Assembly: GCA_903930435.1 (NCBI GenBank)
Contig: CAIYYN010000029.1
Location: forward strand, 1-64,000
Length of the DNA: 64,000 bases
Source of the DNA: an uncultured Hyphomicrobiales bacterium
GTDB taxonomy: Bacteria > Pseudomonadota > Alphaproteobacteria > Rhizobiales > Ancalomicrobiaceae
Direction of reading: 5' to 3'
Under the pieces are notes generated by a model. The model was not told the origin of the DNA, searched no databases, and saw only the letters and a program-made list of their open reading frames with translations. A program made the translations under genes and the position numbers. Positions 1 to 6,959 of the stretch are shown here, one piece after another; within the stretch, counting starts at the first letter, position 1; every line of letters begins with the position of its first letter.

Positions 1-614
1 GCTGGGCGGTTATTGAAGCGCCATTCGCATTCTTTCAGGAAGAGAAAAAAGTGGCTCTTCGGAATGCCATTATAGGCAGCCAAGTGCCGCTTGGCCTGGT
101 TCCAGAAATTCTCGATCCCGTTGATATGGTTCCGCTCGGTCGCGAATTTTTCCTTGTGATTGATGCGGTAGTGGTGGAATTCCGAGACATCGAGAACGTC
201 GTAAGATCGATAGCTATCGGTGTAGACAATGCTGTCGGGTTCGATCCGCTCTCTGATAATACCCATCAAGGTCAATGACTTCGAGTCTTGAATCATGAAG
301 GTATGGACAAGTCCACCCCGTTTGAGAAGGCCGAAAACCGGCACCTTCCCGGCAGCGCCTCTTCCTCGCTTGCCCTTGCGCCGCCCGCCGAAGTAACTCT
401 CGTCCACCTCGACCTCGCCCGCCAGAAAGGGTGTCTGCTCGGCAAGCTTTTGAGCAATCAACTCGCGCAGCTTATGGAAATAGAGGATCGCCGTATTGCG
501 ATTCACGCCCGTCAATTCAGCGGCCGTACGGGCTGGAACGCCTGCCACGAACAGACGCAAAAGCTCCAGCTGAATACTTGGAAGGAGCCGACTTTTCCGC
601 CTTGCCTTATCCAT
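1..614 (-). CDS. IS1595-family (IS1016 group) transposase, cut by window edge
   Basis: The minus strand reads without a stop from an ATG at 614 to base 1, giving 204 residues with the C-terminus outside the window. It shows the DDE transposase hallmarks of the IS1016 subgroup: an N-terminal helix-turn-helix-like stretch (PARTAAELTGVNRNTA), then GEVEVDESYFGGRRKGKRG at about residues 64-82 with the first catalytic acid, VYTDSYRSYD with the second, and NHINGIENFWNQAKRH plus LKECEWRFN near the end. The usual length of this group is about 210-220 residues, so only the last few are missing and the copy looks intact. Subgroup assignment is from remembered family motifs; presence of a transposase is near certain. 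Confidence 0.93.
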   Translation of the reverse strand, partial: MDKARRKSRLLPSIQLELLRLFVAGVPARTAAELTGVNRNTAILYFHKLRELIAQKLAEQTPFLAGEVEVDESYFGGRRKGKRGRGAAGKVPVFGLLKRGGLVHTFMIQDSKSLTLMGIIRERIEPDSIVYTDSYRSYDVLDVSEFHHYRINHKEKFATERNHINGIENFWNQAKRHLAAYNGIPKSHFFLFLKECEWRFNNRP

Positions 615-654
615 CTGACATAAATAGCCCTTTTTAGCTATCTATGTCAGCCCC
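615..654. mobile_element. Probable terminal inverted repeat region of the IS1016-type element
   Basis: Directly upstream of the transposase start lies a 14-bp inverted repeat, 615-628 against 637-650 (CTGACATAAATAGC / GCTATCTATGTCAG, 13 of 14 paired), followed by CCCC at 651-654. I infer that the outer end of the insertion sequence is at or near 654. If so, the adjacent AAATATAT (655-662) would be one copy of an 8-bp target duplication. The other end is outside the window, so neither the repeat nor the duplication can be confirmed here. Confidence 0.5.
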
Positions 655-810
655 AAATATATAATAGCATTATGATCACTAAATTGACGTCTACTATTCG
701 TGTGGCCATTTTCGGGTGAATAAAACACGTAATTTAATACCTCAAATGTAATTAATTGAGATTATGGACCACTAGCGTTGTGTCGTGACGCACATAAACG
801 GAGGCTATTG

Positions 811-1089
811 ATGAAGCTGATAATTCAGCACATAAACGGTAAGTCCCTGCAAACTATCGAATTGCATCAAATTTGCGTATCCAACAGTGATTTTCGCGCC
901 TGTGCTTGAAAAGTAATTGAGGCTTATTTCGTTTTTGCGGAGACAACATTTTACCCTAAACGAGAGCATTTGAATAATACTCCTGAGGAATTTTTATTGA
1001 CAGATGACTTTGGTTCCCAAGTAGCTAAGTACACGATCGCCGACTTGATGGCCGATTCTGGTATGCTTATTATTGAATACCCATTTTGA
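811..1089 (+). pseudogene. Small unknown gene interrupted by an in-frame TGA
   Basis: A GGAGG ribosome binding site at 800-804 precedes an ATG at 811. The frame reads 32 codons (starting MKLIIQHINGKSL), meets TGA at 907-909, and continues in the same frame for another 59 codons (KVIEAYFVFAETTFYP... to EYPF) to a TGA at 1087-1089. Reading both halves as one 92-residue protein is the simplest view, with a nonsense mutation at codon 33, perhaps from TGG. I do not recognise the family. It lies in AT-rich DNA next to the insertion sequence. Alternatively these are two unrelated short frames; TGA is a normal stop elsewhere in the window, so recoding is unlikely. Confidence 0.45.
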
Positions 1090-1142
1090 TTCTCTTACGT
1101 GCAAAATGACAAAGTCAACCGATTGGAACATGGCTAGGCTGG

Positions 1143-1358
1143 ATGATCGATATGAACAAAGATCCAATTTATGTGGACGCCTCGCGTTCGGCTGTTCTTA
1201 ACTATGGTGTTACGACCATAAATTGTCTCACGCTTCAAGAAGCCGTGATTGAATTTGACAAATTGCCCGTGGATCGAAGAGAAATAGCAACCATTACGTC
1301 GGTTGGCGTAACATACTCTGCAGCCCAAATAGTGCGGCTACATTATAGTCGAGAATAA
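1143..1358 (+). CDS. Small hypothetical protein
   Basis: A 71-residue frame beginning MIDMNKDPIYVD, with a second possible ATG at 1152. No clear ribosome binding site is visible (only a weak AGGCTGG at 1136-1142). The sequence is mixed polar and hydrophobic with no signal peptide or membrane segment, and no family is recognised. It follows the interrupted frame at 811-1089 on the same strand with a 53-bp gap and shares its AT-rich base composition, so both may belong to one acquired piece. The antisense frame over the same bases is less convincing. It may be a real ORFan or a chance frame. Confidence 0.4.
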   Translation: MIDMNKDPIYVDASRSAVLNYGVTTINCLTLQEAVIEFDKLPVDRREIATITSVGVTYSAAQIVRLHYSRE

Positions 1359-1597
1359 ACTGGAGCTTCGCTTTTTAGATTGCTAATTTTCTTGCGTTAA
1401 TAACCGATATCTAACGTGAGCAACAACGATTTGCCTCGAATTTAAAACGATGAGATGTCGTTACTATGTGCTTTTTGTGCTTGAAAATTAGCTCTTGCTC
1501 CAAATAGATGTATAATACTTAATTTTCTACCTATTGATCTCCTTAGGCATGATTGCCGGTTGGCTGTATTGCTTTTCGGCGCATTCTTTAAGTGGAT

Positions 1598-2158
1598 TTA
1601 TTTTTTTGTGAGTTCAACAACCATGCATATCTGCCAACCAGATATCGCAGATGCCATACCAGTTGGCGCGTTCACTATATTCGGGCTCACCAGATTTGCG
1701 TTACGATCGACGTCAACGTCGTATGCTTGCTGGATGTCAGATGCTAGCATGGTGAGACTTGTATTCATGAATGTGATTATATACACTAGGTTCATTGAAT
1801 TAAAATTCTCTCCGTAAATAAATTCTGTATTAGTAAGTTTTTTGATGCTTTCGATAGTTTGCTTTACGCGCCAAATAAAAAATAGCTTTTGACTATGTAA
1901 ATTACCCATAGCAGAGATGTTATCTATTCCATTTTCGGCTAAATTTAAAACTCTTCTTGACTCTGTCTCAAGATATGATGCTGTTTCGCTTGGAACTGTT
2001 GGTAGTAATGAGTTGATGTGTTCAGCCCACTTAATTACAGACGAAACCTCCCCGGCGCATCGAGGGTGTACGGGCTGAGCTGATAAATCGGTACAAATCA
2101 AAAGAAAAACAGCAATAGAAAGCGTAAACAAAATATTGGTTCTTGTTCTGTTTTTCAT
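1598..2158 (-). CDS. Secreted hypothetical protein (ORFan)
   Basis: This 186-residue protein begins with a textbook signal peptide (MKNRTRTNILFTLSIAVFLLICTDLSAQ): a basic N-terminus, a hydrophobic core and a predicted cleavage after SA around residue 27. The mature part is soluble, rich in Asn, Ser and Ile, with two cysteines (about residues 34 and 178) that could pair in the periplasm. No known domain is recognised. Codon use is much more AT-rich than in the housekeeping genes, which points to transfer. It sits just beyond the 3' end of the tRNA-Cys gene. The combination of signal peptide and length makes a real gene likely; its function is unknown. Confidence 0.7.
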   Translation of the reverse strand: MKNRTRTNILFTLSIAVFLLICTDLSAQPVHPRCAGEVSSVIKWAEHINSLLPTVPSETASYLETESRRVLNLAENGIDNISAMGNLHSQKLFFIWRVKQTIESIKKLTNTEFIYGENFNSMNLVYIITFMNTSLTMLASDIQQAYDVDVDRNANLVSPNIVNAPTGMASAISGWQICMVVELTKK

Positions 2159-2335
2159 TTGCTGTTGCTCTGACTATTCCCAATCAACATATAAATATCA
2201 GAACCCAAACATATGTTCCGGTCAAGATAAAAATTTTGGGGGTATTTTTCCGTGAGTCAATCTCTGTTGGGGGGATTGAAGTCGGTACTAAAGACCACGC
2301 TTCTAATTTCAGCCGTTGCTTATTGATTTTAAAGG

Positions 2336-2409
2336 TGGAGGCCCGACCCGGAGTCGAACCGGGCTAAACGGATTTGCAGTCCGGTGTATAACCGATCTAC
2401 CATCGGGCC
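2336..2409 (-). tRNA. tRNA-Cys (GCA), CCA encoded
   Basis: The minus strand folds into a full cloverleaf: acceptor stem GGCCCGA/TCGGGCC (7 perfect pairs), D arm, anticodon loop CTGCAAA with anticodon GCA, a short variable loop, and a T arm with GGTTCGACTCC, followed by T and an encoded CCA at 2338-2336. The anticodon and overall sequence match bacterial tRNA-Cys. The 3' end faces the AT-rich patch at 650-2330. Confidence 0.96.
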
Positions 2410-2604
2410 ATGCCACAATGCCCGGATGTCAATGCATCGGAACATCGTCAGACGTGCCTGCGTGATTTTGTGTGCATCACGGCATGACGGCCCCGTCTTG
2501 AGCGACGCCGTCGGCATCATTCGGATAAGACAGGACGCCGCCGAACGCAAGTGGTTTAGAGCTGAAGGCCAAATTTAGGTTTGATGATGGTGATGCAGGT
2601 TGGT

Positions 2605-2633
2605 GAAGGGTGGTGATCGGGCGATCACCCTTC
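2605..2633 (-). terminator. Hairpin at the end of the carbonic anhydrase gene
   Basis: The arms GAAGGGTG(GTG)ATC (2605-2618) and GATCACCCTTC (2623-2633) pair with a 3-nt bulge. The hairpin overlaps the TGA stop of the carbonic anhydrase gene (2625-2627). No T tract follows on the minus strand, so it could be a Rho-dependent stabilising hairpin instead of an intrinsic terminator. Confidence 0.35.
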
Positions 2634-3305
2634 TTCCTCGCATCGCAACATGGCAAGCGGGCTGGCTTTGCCCTCATCGACTGGCTCGAAAGTCCCGGTT
2701 TCGGGATCACGCACCAGCAACCGACCGCTTGAAACGCCGAAATAAGCGCCATGCAGCCGCAATTTTCCGCGAGCGACAAGAATCTGGACGCAAGGGAAGG
2801 TCATGAGATTGCGCAAGCTGAGTTCGACGGATGCGAACTCCAGCCGCTGCCGGTAGACGAGATCGTCGCCGGGTGTCCGGGGTCCAAGTCCCCGTGCCGC
2901 CGGTTCGATCTGCGACATCCAGCGTCCGATGAAGTCGCCGGGAGACAGCGGTTCCATCTCGTCGGCAAACGCCCGAATGCCGCCGCAGAGCGCATGGCCG
3001 AGAACAACGATGTGCTTGACGCGCAAGGCCTGCACGCCGAACTCGAGCGCCGCGCTCGTGCCATGCTGGAACTCGCGGTCCGGCTCGTAGGGCGGCACAA
3101 GATTGGCGACATTGCGCACGACGAGCAACTCGCCCGGCGCGGCATCGAAAATAACTTCCGGCGAGACGCGCGAATCGACGCAGCCAAAAATCAGGATTTC
3201 GGGCTTCTGGCCGCGTTCGGCAAGGGTTTCATACCGCTGGCGCTCGGATTGAAATCGGCCGCCAAGGAATGACTGATAGCCCTGCGTCAAACGATCCGGA
3301 AACAT
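2625..3305 (-). CDS. Beta-class carbonic anhydrase
   Basis: Predicted to interconvert CO2 and bicarbonate in the cytoplasm. From the ATG at 3305 the protein has 226 residues, the usual size for bacterial beta-carbonic anhydrases. The zinc ligands are all visible: C42 and D44-x-R46 in IFGCVDSRVSPE, and H104-x-x-C107 in LGHALCGG. The frame stays open upstream to 3509, but that extension (residues before MFPDRL) lacks family similarity and would run into the divergent pcm promoter, so I chose 3305. It is a single gene, divergent from pcm. It could supply bicarbonate for carboxylation reactions. Confidence 0.93.
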   Translation of the reverse strand: MFPDRLTQGYQSFLGGRFQSERQRYETLAERGQKPEILIFGCVDSRVSPEVIFDAAPGELLVVRNVANLVPPYEPDREFQHGTSAALEFGVQALRVKHIVVLGHALCGGIRAFADEMEPLSPGDFIGRWMSQIEPAARGLGPRTPGDDLVYRQRLEFASVELSLRNLMTFPCVQILVARGKLRLHGAYFGVSSGRLLVRDPETGTFEPVDEGKASPLAMLRCEEEG

Positions 3306-3537
3306 GCCCACTCCAATTTCAAACGAACGCGTACCTAAGAATATCAGATGGATAAGGCGCTGACCAACGCCGAAAGCGGCGACCCTGCTTGGGCATTGGT
3401 CGAAGGCGCGCTCCTGCGTTGTACTGCGCTGGTCGTCGCGTGTCGACGTTAACTGAATTGCCACTTGTCTCATGTTCCCGTGCTCGGCTATGAACGGGTC
3501 AGATGCCAATGTCGGTTTTCAGACCAAGGGTGAGACC

Positions 3538-4200
3538 ATGTCGCAATATTCGATCGCGCGTCGGACCATGCTCGACAATCAGATCCGCACAACTGATGTG
3601 ACCGATGCTGCAGTTCTGGCGTCTTTCGGTGATGTGCCGCGCGAGTTGTTTGTCGCACCTCATCTCCAGTCGCTCGCCTACACGGACGTCGAGCACCGGC
3701 TGACCGACGGCGCGCCCGGTCGTTGGCTAATGGCTCCGTCGCCGCTGGCCAAGTTGATCCAGTTGCTCGCGCCCGTACCCTCGGACAAGGTGCTGGTGGT
3801 CGGGAGTGGCTCGGGCTATTCCGTTGCCATATTGGCGGCGCTGGCGACAAGCGTGGTTGGTCTTGAAGCCGATCCGGCATTGGTCGCTTCGTCGACAGCA
3901 ACGCTTGCCGGACTTGGGCTTTCCAATGCGACAGTCGTCGAGGGTGTGCTGGCAAACGGCTACGCAGGAGCCGCGCCCTATCAGGCTATCTTGGTTGAAG
4001 GCGCGATTGACGTTTTGCCGGAAGCGATAACTGACCAACTGGCCGAAGGTGGACGTCTCGTTGTTGTCGAGGGACGCGGCGCAAGTGCCACAGCCAAATT
4101 GTATGTGAAGACCTCCGGTCTGGTGACGGGCCGAACGGTCTTCAATTGTTCCGCAAAGCCATTGCCGGGATTTGAGCGGGCTGCGGAATTTGTGTTCTGA
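3538..4200 (+). CDS. pcm: Protein-L-isoaspartate O-methyltransferase
   Basis: Predicted SAM-dependent repair of isoaspartyl residues in damaged proteins. The 220-residue protein has the class I methyltransferase glycine-rich loop (KVLVVGSGSGYSVAIL, residues 84-99), and the N-terminal MLDNQIRTTDVTD region typical of the alphaproteobacterial Pcm group located upstream of tolC. The start at 3538 has AAGGGTGAG about 6 nt upstream. An upstream in-frame ATG at 3472 is possible but lacks conserved sequence. In this group the canonical methyl-acceptor residues are often divergent, so activity on isoaspartate is assumed from family membership. It is followed by a 295-bp gap and then tolC. Confidence 0.88.
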   Translation: MSQYSIARRTMLDNQIRTTDVTDAAVLASFGDVPRELFVAPHLQSLAYTDVEHRLTDGAPGRWLMAPSPLAKLIQLLAPVPSDKVLVVGSGSGYSVAILAALATSVVGLEADPALVASSTATLAGLGLSNATVVEGVLANGYAGAAPYQAILVEGAIDVLPEAITDQLAEGGRLVVVEGRGASATAKLYVKTSGLVTGRTVFNCSAKPLPGFERAAEFVF

Positions 4201-4495
4201 CAGAGCGCTCGTTCAGGCTATCGAGAAATTCAAGAATAATCATGTGATTACAGGCCGTGTCCCAATCGCGCATTCTCGTGGAGATAGAGGGTCTGTTGCG
4301 GCATTGCCGCACGGAAAAACAATCGAGTTTTCTGCGACTTGCCGATTGCTCCGGTGTGGACCATCTTTCTGATCTCGGTTAAGAGTACGCTTTAAAGGTA
4401 CAGTTCCGGTCGGCAATCTGCGTATGGTGTGTGAGTCGACTGCCAGATTTGAGCGTCAAACCGCCAAGTCTGTGGATTGGTGCAAGGAGACTAAC

Positions 4496-5869
4496 GTGAA
4501 ACTAGCGCGACTTTTGACATGGTCATTGACGACGGCACTTGTCGCCATGTCCGCGTCCGCTGCTTCGGCACAAAGCCTCCTCGATACGCTGGCGATTGCG
4601 TATTCCAACAGTTCTGATCTGAACGCGCAGCGCGCCACCGGGCGTGCCACTGATGAGAACGTGGGTATCGCCAAGTCATTGCAGCGGCCGAAGTTCAGCG
4701 GCTCAGGATCTTATGGCGTTCAGGACTTCGCTTACAATCGCGGCGGAACGCCGATGGGGCAGGTGATCACGCATCCTGCGACGGTTGGCGTTACGCTCAC
4801 GCAACCGCTTTTCACCGGTTTCCAGGCTGAATCAAAAATCAAGGGCGCTGAGATGGCGGTCCTTGCACAGCGCGAGACGATCCGCGATACAGAGCAAACG
4901 ATCCTGCTGGATGCCGCGACGGCCTATGAAAACGTCGTCATGTATCAGTCAATTGTTGCGCTTGATGAGCAGAATCTTCAGTTCCTGGCGGAGCAGGTGC
5001 GGGCGGCGAAGGATAAGCTCCAAGTCGGCGAAGGCACCAAGACGGATCTTGCCCAGGCCGAAGCCAGCTATCAGGGGGCCGTTTCGACATTGGCGGCAGC
5101 GCGCGCCAATCTTGCGGGCGCAAAAGCCACGTTTGTGCGCTATGTGGGAACGGAAGCGAAGAGCCTCTCTGGCGCTATCCCCTTCGAAAAGATGATCCCC
5201 TCATCGCTTCCCAGTGCCATTGACACGTCAATGCGCGATCAACCAGCGTTGCGGGCCGCGATCTATAATATTGATGTGGCTCAGGCGAATGTGGCCTATG
5301 CCGAAGGAGCCCTGTTGCCTCAGGTCAGCCTGCAGGGATCGTTCCAGCACGCAACCCAGCCAACCGGGTATCTGCGAACGGATAACAGCCAGGTTGGTAT
5401 CAACGTAACGGTGCCGATCTATCAGGGTGGTGGCGAATACGCGACGATTCGTCAGGCCAAGGAACAACTTGGTGCCGCCCGGATTCAGGTCGATGTGTCG
5501 CGCGAGAACCTGCGCAGCATCGTGTCGCAGCAGTGGGCGCTTCTGACCGCGGCAGGAATTTCGATTGAAGCTGCAAAGTCGAATATTGCCGCGTCGCAAT
5601 TGGCCCTCGAAGGGACGATTGAGCAGCAGAAGGTTGGTGAGCGCACCACCCTGGACGTTCTCAACGCGCAAAATGCATTGAGTGCGGCCAAGATCAGCTT
5701 GGCCCAGGCCCAGTTCCAGCGTGCGTCGGCGATTTTCACGCTGTTGCAGTCAATTGGGCACTTTGACGCGGATCATTTGAAGCTCGCCGGGATTCGGTAT
5801 GACCCGAAAGAGCACTATGAGGCGGTCAAGGATCAGTGGATCGGCCTGCGTACGCCTGACGGGCGCTGA
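4496..5869 (+). CDS. tolC: TolC family outer membrane efflux protein
   Basis: The outer-membrane channel partner for tripartite efflux pumps and type I secretion. GTG at 4496 is the start, 6 nt after AAGGAG (4484-4489). It opens a signal peptide MKLARLLTWSLTTALVAMSA with cleavage predicted after SAASA (residue 25). Upstream in-frame codons would place charged sequence before the signal and are rejected. The 457-residue protein carries the duplicated TolC repeat: YSNSSDLNAQRA near the N-terminus, PLFTGF and PIYQGG (the two strand motifs), and long amphipathic helices rich in Ala and Gln. The neighbourhood pcm-tolC-popZ-valS is common in Hyphomicrobiales. Confidence 0.95.
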   Translation: MKLARLLTWSLTTALVAMSASAASAQSLLDTLAIAYSNSSDLNAQRATGRATDENVGIAKSLQRPKFSGSGSYGVQDFAYNRGGTPMGQVITHPATVGVTLTQPLFTGFQAESKIKGAEMAVLAQRETIRDTEQTILLDAATAYENVVMYQSIVALDEQNLQFLAEQVRAAKDKLQVGEGTKTDLAQAEASYQGAVSTLAAARANLAGAKATFVRYVGTEAKSLSGAIPFEKMIPSSLPSAIDTSMRDQPALRAAIYNIDVAQANVAYAEGALLPQVSLQGSFQHATQPTGYLRTDNSQVGINVTVPIYQGGGEYATIRQAKEQLGAARIQVDVSRENLRSIVSQQWALLTAAGISIEAAKSNIAASQLALEGTIEQQKVGERTTLDVLNAQNALSAAKISLAQAQFQRASAIFTLLQSIGHFDADHLKLAGIRYDPKEHYEAVKDQWIGLRTPDGR

Positions 5870-5881
5870 AAGCGTTGATCT

Positions 5882-5898
5882 CAGCCTGAAAGAGGCTG
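5882..5898 (+). terminator. Short hairpin after tolC
   Basis: A perfect 6-bp stem CAGCCT/AGGCTG with loop GAAAG lies 12 bp after the tolC stop. There is no T run behind it, so it may protect the transcript end instead of terminating transcription. Confidence 0.3.
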
Positions 5899-6072
5899 CA
5901 GGCGGACATAAAATCCAGTCTGTCGGGATAGTCGGCAGGTTGAACGCTTGATTTCTGTTAATGAATTTCCATCAAACTAGCGATGTTCGTCGAATCGTTG
6001 CATGGTACGGTCGACGAGTATGTGCGTTGCGGCGACGGTTGGCCGAAGCGCAGTAGGGGTGAGGGACGCACT

Positions 6073-6693
6073 ATGGCTAAGGCTCAGGCACAGGAACCTT
6101 CAATGGAGGAAATCCTGGCGTCTATTCGTCGCATTATTGCCGACGAAGACGCACCCGCTGCAGCATCAGCCAAGGGCGCGCCTGCCGCCGCGCCAGCCGA
6201 GACACATGTGTCCGAAGATGATCTTGATCGTTTGTTCAGCGGCGCAGCTGACGACGATGAGGATGACGACGTTCTGAAATTGGGCGATGACGACAAGGAT
6301 CAGGCTGCGGCTTCGGTTGAGGAAGATGATTTCGATATTTCGTTCGAACCGATAGCAGCCCCAGAACCGGTAGCCCCGCCGGTCAAGGCCAAGGTTGAGG
6401 CTCCACCGAAGCCGAAAATGCCTCCTCCGGAGGTCGAGGCACGTCAACCCGTGTATGCTCAGGAGCAACAGGCCACGGTCGAGCCGATTCTGAGCCACTC
6501 GACAGATACGATGGTTTCTGCCGCTTTTGACAACCTCGCCATGACGATCCTGAACAAGAATGCACGAACGGTAGAAGATCTTATTCAGGATATGCTGCGC
6601 CCCATGCTCCGGTCCTGGCTCGATCAAAACCTCCCGTCGCTCGTTGAGCGGCTCGTGCGTGCCGAGATCGAGCGCGTCTCCAGGGGCCGTTAA
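6073..6693 (+). CDS. popZ: PopZ-like polar organising protein (DUF2497)
   Basis: PopZ forms a polar matrix in alphaproteobacteria that anchors chromosome centromeres and cell-cycle regulators. This 206-residue protein has the three-part layout of the family: an N-terminal helix (SMEEILASIRRIIADED, about residues 10-25), a long acidic and proline-rich disordered middle (EDDEDDDV, then PPVKAKVEAPPKPKMPPPE), and a C-terminal helical oligomerisation region (ARTVEDLIQDMLRPMLRSWL, then LPSLVERLVRAEIERV). The start ATG at 6073 is preceded by GGGGTGAGGGA. It lies between tolC and valS, as in many Hyphomicrobiales. Confidence 0.9.
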   Translation: MAKAQAQEPSMEEILASIRRIIADEDAPAAASAKGAPAAAPAETHVSEDDLDRLFSGAADDDEDDDVLKLGDDDKDQAAASVEEDDFDISFEPIAAPEPVAPPVKAKVEAPPKPKMPPPEVEARQPVYAQEQQATVEPILSHSTDTMVSAAFDNLAMTILNKNARTVEDLIQDMLRPMLRSWLDQNLPSLVERLVRAEIERVSRGR

Positions 6694-6772
6694 GTCAACG
6701 GACGTTGCATCTCCGTTAGCCGATTTGTGCCGAGATCGCTTGTGGCGTAGAGTGCACATGAACCGGACAGTG

Positions 6773-6801
6773 TTGACAAGGCCCTGATATCTCGCGTTTA
6801 T
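6773..6801 (+). promoter_or_regulatory. Candidate promoter for valS
   Basis: TTGACA (6773-6778), a 17-bp spacer and GTTTAT (6796-6801) lie about 160 bp upstream of the valS start, in the popZ-valS gap. The -35 is perfect and the -10 is partial. Prediction by eye only. Confidence 0.4.
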
Positions 6802-6959
6802 CGGCGTCCTGGTATCTTGGTGCACCAGAGGCCGGTTGTTTGGGTGTGACTTGCCCATCAGGCCCGCGACACCTGTTACAAGTCGAGACGACGCATTCTC
6901 CGCCCCGTCTGACTGGACACTAGTCTGATCGAATAGGATTGGGCGGAGCGGAAACGACG

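Noticed and set aside
615-650. Hairpin read as a transcription terminator
   Set aside because: It sits immediately upstream of the transposase start and better fits the end of the insertion sequence.
907-909. TGA in the 811-1089 gene read as selenocysteine
   Set aside because: No SECIS-like hairpin directly after it, no known selenoprotein motif, and no selenocysteine genes in the window.
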